NCBI GenBank assembly: GCA_022496805.1
Contig: CM040085.1
Location: 43,677,811 to 43,741,810 of the forward strand
Direction of reading: 5' to 3'
Origin: Pohlia nutans
Lineage: Eukaryota; Streptophyta; Bryopsida; Bryales; Mniaceae
Length of the DNA stretch: 64,000 bases
The notes under the pieces were generated by a model, which saw only the letters and a program-made list of their open reading frames with translations, was not told the DNA's origin and searched no databases. The stretch's first letter is position 1; each line of letters opens with the position of its first letter. The translations under genes and the position numbers were made by a program. Below are positions 12,072 to 25,436 of this stretch, piece after piece.

Positions 12072-14775
12072 TTATGACTAGCAATTTCTTCGGATCATTC
12101 ACCTGGATTGCGAGCTCAGTAAAGACTCTGGATCCAGTTCGTATTTCCCCGGCTTACTCTCTTCTGTCGGGTGCTTTTTAGTCCGCAGAACAAGTTCGCT
12201 GGTCTTCCTGCGACACTTGTTTGAATTCCTGAAGATTATTTTGAACGGTGCCTGTCGTCGAATTCTGGATAAGACAGAGAGGAATATTGAGCGTTTTAAC
12301 GCAGCAGCATTGAGCTCGTTAAATGCAATCTGGGTATGACGATTTGAGGTATTCGTCCACGATCGCTTCGACAACTTTTGGAGGGACGAATTTGTCTCCA
12401 AAGTTGAAGCGAAACCTGTTCAAGCTGATTTGTCTTCTGGGTTGCCGAGCATATCAGAGGCGGCTGTTTTGAATCGTTCAAATACTGCTGATTTGCAGGC
12501 AGATATTTCAATGAAAAGCTGCTAGTGAAGTTTTCATGTTCTTGCATAAAGGTAAGACAGCATCACTTGTATGAGTATAATTTTGTTGAGAATACAGCCC
12601 GAAATGTCAATGTTCTCTTAATAACGATTGATTTTATTGTCCAGTCGCTACAAGTTTTACGCTGCCGTACTAAACTATTCTATTTGTTCGAATACTTGCA
12701 GGATTCATATCGAGAAGCCCTTTTTAGGAGGTCAGAGGCTTCTCATCCATAGGGTTATTGTCATCCATGACCGAGCTCGCAGAAAGCCTCAAGCGAGCTG
12801 TATATATATATGTAATGTCTGAGTGTGATTCACGAGGTTTCCTTTATGGTATAAGGGATTTCAGTGTAACAATAGTTTAGTTTCACGGGAACATTCTGAT
12901 GGCTGCTTGGCATGGAGCTGAATGATTCAGGACCATACTAATGCAGTGCAGTCATGAGACTCAGAATATTGTAAGGTGGTTATGTGATTGGAGGAATGCA
13001 GGATTTCATGTGACTTGTAAGAGCTTCTAGAAAATTTTGTAACTTGTACAGGACGGCTAGATTTATAATGATTGTGACCGGTTGGAAGTTTTGAACAGAT
13101 ATCGGTAACGAGTACACTTAGAACTCTTTTATTTTACACCTTTGTAACCAACGTACAATGAGATCAGAACTTGGCATGTTGAAAGTGTTCAATCACATAA
13201 TCGCAAATAGCAAATATTTTGTGTCCTCGAATGTGATATTGGAGAGTGTGATAACTGATAAAAATCAGTTCAGAGTGTACTATATATTCTCATCATTATT
13301 TGTATACCGCATCCATTAATCAGAATTTGCCTTGTCCGTGAAATGAAATATTAAAAATTAAAAAACAAAAAACCATCAAAAATTTAAAAGTATTGAAATT
13401 TGAACACAATTATTCCAAAATTCGACAGATCAAGAGTTTAAACATTTAAACACTGAAAAAAATTCCAATCTTTAAATTTAAATTTGTAAAAGTATTGTAG
13501 TAAGCCATAGTGTATGTTATTCCGAATTTCATTACAACAATTTTTTAATTTTAATTTTTGGTTGATCTGGGATTTTTAATTGAATACTAAAAGAAAATCT
13601 TTAAAATTTAATTACAATTTATTAATAAAAAATAATAATAAATCCAACTGCACATATGTGATCTTCACATTGACATTTACAACTTAGCTTTGTACATCAA
13701 CTTCATTTTTGTTATTCATCAAACATTTTATAACGCATCTTTGAAATCAGTGGTGAATCGAGACGTTAAAGGGTTAATAGATTGATCACTTCTGTCAAAA
13801 AAATAAAAAATTGTCACAACGCTAATCAATAAATTTTTAAAGCATACCACTGAGCACTGATTACAGGAGAGCACCTCTGCGTCTACTAGTCCCTTGCGCC
13901 AAAGGCCTCTCAGCGAACGTTTACAATTCATTTCGTTTTCGTTTTTGAAAATTGCACAAATTGAACACCTCATGTTTTTTTTTACAAGAATGATGTGTTA
14001 TTTCTATTTTTTTTGTCAAACATGATCCCCACTCATGATTATAGAATAAACCAAATGCAAGTGAATATTAACTTTTTTACAAATGAATGCAAGTGGAAGC
14101 AGCTGCTAGAAGCTAAAAATTGCCTGGGAAAAAAACACTGTGCTAAACTGACAATACAAAATAATATGGTAGAGCCACATATGTCTACATTCATCCACAT
14201 TTTGGATAGAAAATAATTTTCATTCACATGTTAATGTTATTTCCATCCGAATATGGTGATTTCATCCAATATTTTATAAAAACTGAAGATATTTTGACAA
14301 TCTACTATTGAATTTTCGGCATTTTGTAGCCAGATTATTTTTTATTGGTGTTATCTGGCACTAAAAAGCCCCCCCCCCAAAAAAAAAAAAAAGAAAGAAA
14401 AAGGCGGGCTGGATTCCATCCTTACAAGGCTAATACTTGCAAGGCGTTGCAATAAGCAAAGGGACGGCAATAGGTGTGTATACCTTATGGCGAGATGAAC
14501 CACGGGTTTAGGCCCAACACGGAGATCCAACTACGGGAAGAAACGACGAACATTAGGGTTTCGCGCTCTTGCTCTTTCGCCTGCACTGGAACTTACGTTA
14601 TTGCTTTTGCTTTTGTTCTTGTGCCCCGCTCTCCTCCTGCACCACCTTCACGGGTGGTTTTCTTTCAGTTTGTTTATCATTGCCTGTTGGTTTCATTCTC
14701 TCGGCAACTGAGCGGCCGGCCGGCGACAGAGCTCGCAATTGCAGCAGCGCCTCTTCTTTGGATCGATCGGGACCA
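12072..14775. other. Intergenic, COI1 3' region to TM9SF leader
   Basis: The first 1.1 kb is probably COI1 3' UTR. 13320-13773 is AT-rich repeat ending gacgttaaaggg before TTAA, a truncated copy of the element at 31333-31872. From 14400 the sequence becomes GC-richer (TM9SF leader). The long overlapping frames at 14474-14917 are leader shadows. Confidence 0.4.
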
Positions 14776-17700
14776 ATGGAGCTTCGAGTTGTGCTCCCCG
14801 TTCTGTTTCTGCTCCTCCTCGTCCCTGCTGCCTCTGCTTTTTACTTGCCCGGTGTCGCCCCCATCGATTTCGAAGACGTGCGTCCTCTCAACTCTACCTC
14901 TCTCGTCTTCCTCTTAGTTTCTGAAGTGGTGATTAGGGTGCGATTGGGTTCAGTTTTTCTTTTGGAGCTAGATCTGAAGCCTCTCGTTGGATCAGATCTT
15001 GAGCTTTTGAGCCGATTTCGTTTTGTGAGGGGATTGTGAAAGTGCCAATTAGGAAAAAATGCAGAGAATTTGGTAGTGATTTTTGACATTTTCAGCTTTA
15101 TGGACGCATTGACCCTATTCTTTCTGAGGTTTTTATTTTATTTTTATCACTGAGGTAGCTCTACCTTAATAAAATGTTATATTCTAGCTAAATTTGGTTT
15201 GCTGTCTATTTAAGGTGTAGCTACTATATGATGTCAAAGAATTCACCTCGGGACGTAGGTTATCTTATTTTTTCTGTAAGTTCTAGAATGATTCGGACCC
15301 TGGGTTTCATCAATGTACAAAGCGCCTTCTGATGCACATTTGGTCCAAGTGTTATGTGAAAGTGAGATTCAACCATGGATATTATGAGGAAATGATCAAA
15401 TAGTGCATGAATGGGAGTATTTTGGTTAAGAGTATATTTGGACTCTTGTTGTACTACATTGCTCTTGCTAAATTTTAATGCGGGTTCTCTGATATCACGA
15501 TTGTTCATTTTTTTCTGGCTTTGCAGTTAGCGGAGGTGACTGTAAAAGTGAACAAGTTGTCGTCCATCAAGACTCAGTTGCCTTATGACTACTACTCGCT
15601 TGACTACTGCAAGCCAGCAGAGATTGTGAACAGTGCTGAGAATTTGGGAGAGGTTCTTCGAGGTGACCGCATTGAGAATTCGCCTTACGTTGTACGTAAT
15701 CTCTGAACCTTGTTTTTGGTACACATTATTTTCACAATGTTTCTTTAGTTTCAAGTTCTTCATAGGTCGTGCACATGTTTCGTTGTAAAGCACAAGGTGA
15801 ATTCCTCTTCGTAAATTGATGTCACTATACTGCAATGGGTTATAATTGTATGTACAATTTTCAATGCTTAGAGTTTCTTCGTGGCCGATGCGGAGTTCCG
15901 GAATTGAAGTTATTGTTTTTTGCGTAGACTACTTTTTCTTCGGTGTGGCCCAGAATCGTTTGCAATTATTTCCTCATCAAAGCTGGTGGTTGTGTGGTCC
16001 ACAGTTCCAAATGAAATATGATCATAGTTGCAATATTTTATGTCGTAAGCAAAATTTATCAAAAGGGGCAGTCAAGAACTTCAAAGAAAAGATCGACGAA
16101 GACTACCGTGTGAACATGTAAGTGCTTTGGTAATTTCGACTGATTACGTTTCTTTTGAGATCTCGTATTTAATGTCAGCTCTGATATGCCTGAAAGACGT
16201 ACTGAGTGTATAATATCTTGAATATTTTCAACTTGCATAGAATATATCTAAATCTATGAAAAGCAAGTCTCTGACCTTCAAATTCGCAGGATTCTGGACA
16301 ATCTGCCAGTAGCTGAGAAGCGGCCTCATACTCAAAGTCCGACCGGACAGACCTATGACCCAGGGTATCCTGTCGGTTTCAAGGCACCATATCAGAAGGT
16401 TAGTATTCTGTTATCGAGATGTCATCGCCTGTTCTCTTCTGTACTTAACTTATCATTAATACTTAATTAATTTATGACTAACTGCAGAAATCGTCTCTGC
16501 AGGGTGGTGAACTGAAGTATTTCATATACAACCATCTTTCCTTCACTGTGCTGTACCATCAAGATATCGGATCTGATGTCTCACGTATTGTTGGGTTTGA
16601 GGTGAAACCATACAGGTGGGTGAAATTTTCCGTCATAGGGAGGGAGGGTGCTGAGTAGTTCATGAGAATTTTGAGTGAAGTACATTTTGTTTTTATGAGT
16701 TCTGTTTGTTTCCGACTATTGCCTTCCAGTTGAACTTGGTATCTTCCGCATCATTTGCGTAGAGAATGTTCTTGGTGGCAGAATAGTATTAGAGGTTCGT
16801 TAGCGTCTGACCGGAAGGCACGTACGTGTACTATATGCACTTCTATGTCAGTCTTGTGCAGGCTTTCGTAATACCTCGTTATTTTTACATTGTCTAAATG
16901 AAGTGGAGAGAAACGTATATGAGTCTCTGGATTTCTGGTTGGCTAGGTCAGCTACTGTTATACTAAATTTCTGCAATACTGCAGTTGTTTCATGGATGCC
17001 AGGAGTTCTCCATTCTCTTTTACTGGTTTCATCACGATATTTCCAGTTTGGTTTGAATGACGGGATGATTCAATTTAGTCGATTGGTTTGACTGAGTGAT
17101 GGTATACTCTCATGATGTTTAAGTACAGAATTTAGGCTTCATTTAACTGTTGTCACTTTAGCAGTGGCAGTATTATTGTGTGGCTCTATTGCATGCTAAC
17201 CTTTGATTTTTATGTCTGGCGGTCAATTACAGTGTAAAACACGGCTATGAGCGCTGGGAGAAAACAGACACCAAGTTGACAACCTGCAACCCAAATAAGA
17301 AAATATTCGTTTCAACAGATAAGCCACCTCAAGAAATAGACGAAAGCCAAGAAGTTGTCTTCACATATGATGTATCATTTAAGGTAGAGAATCAATCTCA
17401 TTATAATTCCATGCATGAGCTAAAATTGAGTCTTCATGCGTCTTGTGATTTCAGAACTGTCTTCTAACAAATTGTGTCATTCTTTTTGCAGCTAAGTGAT
17501 GTGAAATGGGCCTCTCGCTGGGATACATATCTGCTTATGTTGGATACCCAGATCCATTGGTTCTCTATCATCAACTCTCTCATGATAGTCTTATTCCTAT
17601 CAGGCATGGTTGCTATGATCATGATGCGCACTCTCCTGAGAGATATCTCAAGATACAACCAGCTGGAAAGCGTGGAAGAAGCGCAAGAAGAGACTGGATG

Positions 17701-18649
17701 GAAGCTGGTGCATGGTGACGTATTCAGGCCCCCAACAAAATCAGGCCTGCTGTGTGTTTATGTGGGCACGGGTGTGCAGTTTTTGGGGATGGTAGTGGTG
17801 ACGATGCTATTTGCCCTGCTAGGATTTCTGTCTCCTGCGAACCGTGGAGGATTGATGACGGCCATGTTGCTGCTGTGGGTATTCATGGGGTTGTTTGCTG
17901 GGTATGCATCATCACGGATGTACAAGATGTTCAAGGGGACCAACTGGAAGAGGAACACGTTGCGGACGGCGTTCACTTTCCCTGGAGTGGTGTTTGTGAT
18001 CTTTTTCATTTTGAATGCGCTCATCTGGGGCGAGAAGTCATCAGGAGCAGTCCCATTTGGGACGATGTTTGTTCTCATGTTTCTGTGGTTCGGGATCTCG
18101 GTGCCACTGGTGTTCATTGGGAGCTACTTGGGGTTCAAGCAGGCAGCTATTGAAGACCCAGTGAGGACAAACAAGATTCCTCGACAGATCCCAGAGCAGC
18201 CGTGGTATATGCAACCTGTGTTTTCCATTCTGATTGGAGGAGTGCTGCCATTTGGTGCGGTGTTCATTGAGCTCTTCTTCATCTTGACGTCCATCTGGCT
18301 GCACCAGTTTTATTATATTTTTGGGTTCTTGTTCCTGGTATTTTTGATCTTGCTGGTGACTTGCGCGGAGATCACCATCGTGCTGTGTTACTTCCAGCTC
18401 TGCAGCGAAGACTACAACTGGTGGTGGCGGGCGTACCTCACTTCGGGCTCGTCAGCAGTGTATTTGTTTCTGTATGCAGCCTTCTACTTCTTCAAGAATT
18501 TGGAGATCACCAAGGTCGTGTCAGGGATCATGTACTTTGGATACATGGGCATCATTTCATACGCATTTTTTGTGCTGACAGGGACTATAGGATTCTATGC
18601 CTGCTACTGGTTCGTCCGGGTGATCTACGCATCAGTGAAGATAGACTAA
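14776..18649 (+). CDS. TM9SF/EMP70 family endomembrane protein, 7 exons, 636 aa
   Basis: Nine-spanning Golgi/endosomal membrane protein of the plant TMN (TM9SF) family, implicated in sorting of membrane proteins. Exons are 14776-14877, 15527-15691, 16005-16117, 16290-16398, 16503-16615, 17233-17383 and 17492-18649. A cleavable signal peptide (residues 1-21, ending AASA) precedes FYLPGVAP, the usual start of the mature protein. A luminal domain follows with [37 protein letters not shown] and LTTCN. The large last exon encodes [63 protein letters not shown] and [19 protein letters not shown]. It ends SVKID, matching the KXD/E Golgi-retention signal of the family. The exon 5 start is ambiguous: an acceptor 16 to 17 bases upstream keeps frame and adds about five residues (KSSLQ). 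It lies 2.7 kb downstream of COI1 on the same strand with no functional link visible. Confidence 0.95.
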
Positions 18650-18999
18650 TTTTATTAGGAGGAGCTTGGTTGCATGCTTAGGGACGGCAGGGTTATGTAT
18701 ATGGTCCAGCTGGCACTTGTACAGTCTTTTTCCGCTTGAATGGCGGGCAGCACCTAGAACTGAGTCAAAGAGGACATGGATGTTGGTAGTTAATTCATGC
18801 CTTGGGAAGACTTACTCCTGATGATGGTCGAACTTTGAAAGATTGGTTCTTCAGGAGCTCTGACTGCTTTGATTTGTACTACCGTAATCAGGTTCTTGGC
18901 TGCGTTGTTGGCATTTTATTTTCTTTTGCTTCTATTATCGGTATTACTAATAGAAGGCTGGCTGCAATCTTTTCACTGTATGTAGATCAGGTTAGTCCT

Positions 19000-19130
19000 G
19001 CTGGACCTACTTAAGTGCAGGTAGTTAGTCCTTCCATTAGCTGACAGTGGGGACTACTAACCTAATCTGGGTTCATAGACTGTCCCAATCTGGGTTCATA
19101 GACTGTCCCAATCTGGGTAGGGAATATTTT
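19000..19130 (+). repeat. Short tandem duplication, 23-bp unit
   Basis: aatctgggttcatagactgt plus ccc occurs twice in direct tandem, with a third partial unit, from about 19062 to 19115, in the likely 3' flank of the TM9SF gene. Confidence 0.7.
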
Positions 19131-19566
19131 CCATTTTAAACTGGGCACCATTGTGTTTTCTCGCAGTTTTGAGGATTCGTACTACCTTGTGGAATCACTC
19201 ACAAGGTCTTTGTTAGTTTGGTAATGTTGTACTTCACATAATTACCTTGTGTTTGCCTAGCTTTGTGTGACCTTTAGCTGCATGATATACGGTAGTTACT
19301 GTAGTTGTGATTCAATGGCTAATTGTTGTGTTTAGAAGTTGACATGTCCAACAATTGAATGCACATTTTGTTGATTTTGCGAACACTGCATTAGTATGCC
19401 CTTGTCTTTGGCACAACTATGATGGCCCGACCCTTGGTAAAGTCCATGTTGGATTTCATTTTTTCAACTATTAATTTTTATTTTTATTAATTTTTTGTTT
19501 TTATGATGATTTTAATATTTTGAAAATCCCTCCCAAATCTGGCACTCGGTTCAAATCCTCTGAAAC

Positions 19567-19986
19567 TAAGGTGGTTACCCCATTCCCAACTGAATAAGAA
19601 ATACGGATATGAGGCATTGATATTATTTAGTATTATTATTTTTTAGAGGTAGGCAAGAAGAAATAGATTCCAACACAAGTTGAAACATAATTTTTGGATG
19701 AAGAATGAATTAGTTATAAATTTTCAAAGTTGAAGTATGACGCATCCCATTCACCTCATATAGGTACACCTCTTTCTGTCTAGAGAAGATTTGTATTGCA
19801 CACACTAAAGATGCTTAAACCAACAACAACGAATCTATAACTACACTTACATATACTAAAACCAACGAGAGAGAACCCATTACCAACTGTAACTCAAGCT
19901 ACACCAACATCATTGCAGCATTGATTGCAGATAATGCCACTAGCTGTTGGTGAAAGGAGCCAGTTGGTAATGGGGTAACCACCTTA
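19567..19986. mobile_element. 420-bp inverted-repeat element (MITE)
   Basis: The left end TAAGGTGGTTACCCCATT is matched by its inverse at the right end (to 19986) over about 25-28 bases with one mismatch. The interior repeats part of the end (cccattaccaactg). Non-coding. Confidence 0.7.
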
Positions 19987-20254
19987 TCATTTGTGCATCC
20001 CCCCAAGGGATTTCCAATAGCACCAAGAATACATTATTTATTCAATCGTCTTAATCTTTGTGTTTACACGTAACAAGAACCGTTTGCTTCAATGTATACA
20101 TGGCTAAAAACACTTTACTCAAACTTATTTGTAGATTCAAAAGATGTACCTTACCGATGAGGTAGAATTTGACAACAAAGTTATGGACAATTATATCTAA
20201 AAACAAATGGTGAATAAATGGAGAAAAAGACTTTCGAGTGAAAATTTACGCATT

Positions 20255-20547
20255 AGAGTTATCCGAAAGCAGAAGAGGAGTATGAGTGGAGTTCAAACAA
20301 ACTTTGTTCTCTATGATTACAATTTTTGACAAGCATTGTTCATGAATAGTCCTTTGATTAGCTCTCTTAGACTTGTGAGAACACGTGGGAACTCTCTTCT
20401 AGCATAGGGGAGGTCACGAGTTCCATAATCCACAACGGTGTAAAGTCTTGCTTAGACTAATTGTGCAGTTTTTTTGAACTCAAAACAAGTCTAAAGTGAA
20501 TTCAACAACAATGTCCACTTTGAGACAGTCATTTTGGTTAACTCTAC
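20255..20547. mobile_element. Diverged member of the GAGTTAACCG MITE family
   Basis: Ends agagttatccgaaa and ttttggttaactct are near-inverse and resemble the 2385-2695 termini. Interior partly similar. Lies 280 bp from the 3' end of P450 copy 1. Confidence 0.45.
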
Positions 20548-20826
20548 TATATTATAAAATTTAAGGCCAAGTAATATATCAATACTACACAAATAAATTC
20601 AACTAGTCCAAGAGTTTGAATAGTACAAGGGCCTTTTGAACTAATTTGGAAGAATTGTGGTACTATATTCTATATTCTATGAGGAATGGAAGGATACTAT
20701 ATTCTATATTTTATAAGGAATGAAAGGTACTATCATTCTATAAGGGTATTACCGCACAGAAGGGCAACTTTGGCAAAGGCACATTTGGCCATACGTTGTC
20801 AATGGAATATATGTTTTGAATATATG

Positions 20827-23047
20827 CTAATTTATAATGGAAGAGATGAGCAAGCGAGCCTTTGGTATAGCAGTCAAAATGTGCGCTCGGATATGTAAAA
20901 TCCCTTCAGCTTCTGACATATTCAAATCCGTGTTTGGCAAACCATTAGGAAGGGACCAGTCGAAGAATTGCAACAAGGTCGCAATCAAAATGTGCACCAT
21001 TGTGTCAGCTAGTGCAATGCCTGGACATTGTCGTCGCCCCGATCCAAATGGCAAATATTCAAAATACTTGCCATCAAAGGTTATGTTGGCATGAGGTGTC
21101 CCATCCAAAAATCTCTCGGGCTCAAAAACCATAGGATCTTTCCAAATGCTTGGATCTCGAGCTATCGCTCCAACATTCACAAAAATCGGTGTGCCTTTTG
21201 GTATGTCGTATCCAAGAACCTTGCAAGCATTCATGCTCACGTGAGGAGCCATGATTGGGGCTACTAGGTGAAGACGGAAGTTCTCTTTCACAATGGCTTG
21301 AAGGTACTTGAGATTGGGAATATCGGCATCTTCTACTCTCCGAGACTTGCCGACAACTCTATCAAGTTCTTCCTGAGCTCTCTTCATGACATGGGGATTG
21401 TGAATGCATTCTGCCATCGCCCATTCTACTGTATCTGTCATTGTACTTGTGCTAGCAGCAAAAGCATTCTGGTTTTCAAAAAAGAAGAAAAAACAGAAGA
21501 TGAATCAACCAAAAATGGATAAACAAGAGATACAATATCATTGACAGACGTTGTCAAAAAAAAGTCTTAGAGCAATCATTTTGAAGCACTTTCAATTTCC
21601 TTACACATGGGGAAACTAATAATCAACCTCAAAATGCAAAAACCTTCAAACAAAATTGAACTTCTTAATAATATCTCTCTATACTTGGTAACAAGGAAGT
21701 GCATACTTACCCACAATATGCTGTTGACATGGACATCGGTGATGTCAAATCGCGAAGTCTCATCCTCCATTTGGTCGAGAAGAATATCTACCATATCTTT
21801 GACAGCGATTGAGCCACTCTTGCGCTGCTCAACATGCTCAGAGATGACGGTGGACATGAAAGAATCCATGCGAGTTCTCAGCTCTCGAAATCGGCGTTGG
21901 AATCCCTGGTAGTCAATCCACTTCAACACAGGGATGAAGTCCTGAGGATTGATGCCTTGTAAATCTTTGCCAATGTTATCGGCAATCTCTCGAAACTCTC
22001 TCACTTGCTCCAGCTCTCGTGGATCGAGTTCCGCATGCTCCTCCCCAGCCACCACTGCCATGAATCGCTTCTTGAGAATCATGCGCGACATGACGTTGGT
22101 GATGAGCACTTCAATGTAGGTCCTCACAGGCGCCACTGTGGCTCCATCCCTCGGCATAATGCGCAGCAGATGCTCCAGTTCTTCCGTTCGCACATTCGAT
22201 GTCAGCTGAATTTGTCTGGTGGTGCTCAGTTGCAGGTGCAGTATCTTCTTCAAGTGCAACCTCGTGGGCGACTCCATTGCCATTACTATGTCTGATATAA
22301 CGCATGTGGTCATGTTCAGGTTAAAATGGTCACGCCTGTTTCGAGGTGCAAGTTCCATTGTGTCATTGAAGCGCCCAAAGCTCTAAAATCTAAGCCTCAA
22401 GTAGACTTGAGCCTCTAAATAACATGTTGAACATCCCAAATATGAGATTAGGATAAAATCTGTACAATCAACCATTGTTGTCCTACTCGACCACTACCTA
22501 GACAAAGCGTCGAATACGACCTTGAATATTTTGGAATATTCCATTCAAGTTCTCTTGCATATTTGACACTGTCATAATATCTAATTAGACAGTCGACGTC
22601 GTATGTGTAATACGACGCCAAACTGCAAACTGGAAATTAGTGGGGATAAAAGAACATATTCCATCGATCAACAACCAAGTTAGAGAGGAATTTGAATGTA
22701 ATTTCGATCTGGAGGGTACCGTCAGGGAGAACAATATCTGAAAAAGATGTTTCAATTCGGTTTGAGAAATTGGGGCCTTGAGTCTTGAGGATCTCCTCTG
22801 CCGCTGCAGGAGCGGAAGCCAGTACCACCAGCTTTGGCCCCATCCATATGGACATTACGGGTCCATAAGTTTCCGCCAATTTGGCCAAACCCCGCGGTGG
22901 GTATTTGCTCAAGAGATGCAAGTTACCGATGATGGGAAGACAACGTGGGCCTGGAGGCAAGTTCTTGTATTTGCTGCTTGTCAGCACCTTCACAAGCAGA
23001 AGGATGCCGAGCACCACTGCCGCGACAACCTGCAGGTACAGCCCCAT
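20827..23047 (-). CDS. A-type cytochrome P450 (CYP71 clan), copy 1, 3 exons, 516 aa
   Basis: ER-anchored haem monooxygenase of unknown substrate. Exons on the minus strand are 23047-22720, 22291-21711 and 21468-20827 (intron phases 1 and 0), totalling exactly 517 codons. An N-terminal anchor (VVAAVVLGILLLVKVL) leads into the Pro hinge LPPGPRCLPIIGNLHLL. The K-helix ExxR is E365-N-F-R368, the PERF motif is FEPERF, and the haem loop is FGSGRRQCPG with Cys451 as the expected ligand. Two standard motifs are missing. The C-helix WxxxR is R120-L-H-L-K124, and the I-helix AGTDT is ASTST, with Ser311 in place of the acid. It is paralogous to the copy at 39.8-42.4 kb across exons and parts of intron 1. 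Family naming within the CYP71 clan is not possible from sequence recall; flavonoid or phenolic hydroxylase-like is a guess only. Confidence 0.9.
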
Positions 23048-23639
23048 CACGTACTCTCAATGCTTGCTGCTCAGTCCTGGCAGTACAATGAAACTGGTCG
23101 CTTCTCACTGCTATTTTGAACCATTCCAGAGTTGGTGAGTACTTGCTTTTGGTCACATACACAACTAAAATGCGGTACGTGAATTTACCAAATTTTCATG
23201 AATGCACGGTAATGAAAAACTCTGTTTTTCCATAGTGGAACCGTGACACGTTCATGTGTCCCAAGGTTCTAGTTTCAACTATTGAAAAATCAAGGCTTTC
23301 CACTATTGAATTCTCTATGGAAAATGGGAGGCTTTCCACTGTAGAAATGTGTGAGTTTCATAAGTAAGGTCACTTTGCTTACACCCATGAAAGTGTGGAC
23401 ATTTCTAGTGTGAAAATCACAAGGAATTGGATAATGAAAAACAATAGGATTTAGGGTTTGCAAAATCCCCATAATTGCATAGTGGGGAGAATTGAATCTT
23501 TATTATTTTTAAGAATGGTTTACAATGGTAATGAGCCTACTAGTCTCAAACCCAGATCATTAGCTCTGTCCCTCTGGAATTCTACGAAGCCCGTTCATAT
23601 CCATAATACCAACTTTTAGCCCGGCATGAATTTCGTAAT

Positions 23640-23900
23640 CAAGTTTTGCCTTAGCTTGCTGAAAAGGCTGAGCAATGCCTCACTGCTGGAAGCTGCCTCA
23701 TTTCCACCGAGCCTCCCTTCCTCTGTATGTCCAAACAACGACTTTGAACTGCTTCGAAGAGTACCGGTAGTATGTATAGTAGTTCCAAAGTCCCAATTTT
23801 TTCTTCAGAGGCGTACACTGCGCACTGCCGCAGAACAGTCAATTTATCATCAGAAAATGCCGTAGTATCTAGAGAAATCAGTAAACCACACCGAAATTCC
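23640..23900 (-). other. Unrecognised coding-like segment beside the oxidase fragment
   Basis: The minus frame reads DDKLTVLRQCAVYASEEKIG then TLELLYILPVLFEAVQSRCL. It is helical and coding-like, and could be a further piece of the decayed gene material next to it (possibly a distal VPS35L exon). I cannot assign it. It has no start and no clear exon borders. Confidence 0.3.
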
Positions 23901-23924
23901 GACGCCATATTCAACACATACACT

Positions 23925-24095
23925 TGAATTCTCCCCCCCCCCCAACAAGGCTTTGCTAACCTGCTCCATGAGCACATTGTTGTCGCCCTCAAAAGTCGAC
24001 TGCAAATTGTGCTCTGCTTTCAGCTGGCCAATACGGTTATCAGTCTTCAAGCCTTGCCCTCGACATGCCTCCCAACATTCCTGCAACCAGATCAA
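23925..24095 (-). pseudogene. Acyl-CoA oxidase (ACX3-like) exon fragment
   Basis: One exon-sized stretch on the minus strand reads CWEACRGQGLKTDNRIGQL, then STFEGDNNVLMEQVSKALL. This is the FAD/substrate-proximal region of plant medium-chain acyl-CoA oxidases (peroxisomal beta-oxidation), as I recall the family. It is preceded by a good acceptor (ctggttgcag). After SKALL it runs into a G tract (about 23935-23945) and similarity stops. No other acyl-CoA oxidase exon was found nearby, so this is a fragment and not a gene. Confidence 0.65.
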
Positions 24096-24121
24096 TCAGC
24101 AACTCTCATAACATTCTTCAA

Positions 24122-24333
24122 CCACTCAAGGACTAAGGATTCATAGTTTCAAAATGACAAACTCAATTGATTATAATATTGTGCAATACATAATTCAGAT
24201 AGGATCAGATTTTAAATCACTGGGATCAGTGAAGATTCATGTGTTGGTCAAAAGCCAAATAAATTTGAATAAAAGGAAGTCTACACAAGACCTAATCAAA
24301 AGCCCGATTTCGGCCTTTTGGTCCTTTAGGGTC
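24122..24333. mobile_element. Short inverted-repeat element, copy 2 of 3
   Basis: Matches 25200-25436 along its length (ggattcat, caaaatgac, attcag, ttttaaatcac, gtgttggtcaaaa) with ends caaggactaagg and ccttttggtcctttaggg. Third copy about 51800-51993. Confidence 0.6.
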
Positions 24334-25199
24334 AAAAAGAGCTGCAAACACCCCAGTCCCAACTACCAACTCAAGGAATAATCAGGGTATCCAAAATGCT
24401 CACATTCTCTGACATCTTCTTTCTTTGGCACAAATCCTTGAGTTCAAGAATGTGATTTAAAATTTTTCGACTGTGAGGGACTGTTGCTGGTATAGGCATC
24501 AGAATCACCTAAACAACCACCAATGCTGTGAGAGCATGTTTAAAGTGAGATTTTCAATTTATTTTAAAAAAAGTAATCTGCTCAAAAAAGACTAAATAAT
24601 GTTGATCTTTCTGAAGAGGAATATAGCACTATATTATTCAGGCTGGTGTATACCACGTAAGTGCAGAGAAGCACAACTATCGCAAAAGTGCAAATTAGAT
24701 GTTAACAAATCAACAAACATGAATCTGATGGCAGAAGAACTTGACCCCGGCGAGCTAGATAGAGATGCGCATAAGCGGACGCTAACGGATCGGATATACC
24801 CCTCAGCATAAGAGTTATCCGCTAAATGCTCCCAACGGCTGGATCCTTCTTGGGAAAGACCATGCATCGCAGTATCACAATCTCTAAATAACTACACGAA
24901 GGCAACGACCACATGTGAAGGAAGGACTTGTTGTGATACTGCACAGTCCTGAGTGATATATTTTAGCGAGTGAAAGACTCATGGTAAAAATGCTCTTGAA
25001 GTACTGTACAGTAGAAACAGCAAGGAGTGTAAGCTTCACCAAGCAGCAGGTAAAAGTGCAGGAATTACTCACATTCACAGAAGAAGCTCACGAATGCATC
25101 CGATTTTGTAAAACCAATTGCTACATGTTTCCTTTGCCTCTGGCCGCACATCGTCAGCCGTAAAATTAGCTGCAAAACGCAACCAATCACGTGTAAGAC

Positions 25200-25436
25200 T
25201 TAAACCCTGAAGGACCAAGGATTCATGGTTCTAAAATGACCTATTTGATTGATCATATTGTGAAAGGTATAATTCAGGTGATACCAAATTTTAAATCACC
25301 AGAAAAAGCAAAGAATACTGCATGTGTTGGTCAAAATAAATAAAATTGGACAAAAGGAAAATCCCCATATGACCTGCTCAAAACTGTTAAAAAAACATGA
25401 GACCCAATTTGGGCTTCTTGGTCCTTCAGAGGTTAA
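25200..25436. mobile_element. 237-bp TTAA-ended MITE
   Basis: Ends TTAAACCCTGAAGGACCAAG and CTTGGTCCTTCAGAGGTTAA are inverse repeats with one mismatch over 20 bases. Lies between VPS35L pseudogene exons. Confidence 0.7.

Noticed and set aside
14474..15039. Long overlapping frames before and through TM9SF exon 1
   Set aside because: They read the leader, the signal-peptide exon and the start of intron 1; only the frame from 14776 to the donor at 14878 fits the family.
17752..18681. Several frames of 70-133 codons overlapping the last TM9SF exon
   Set aside because: Shadows of the highly conserved membrane exon in other frames.
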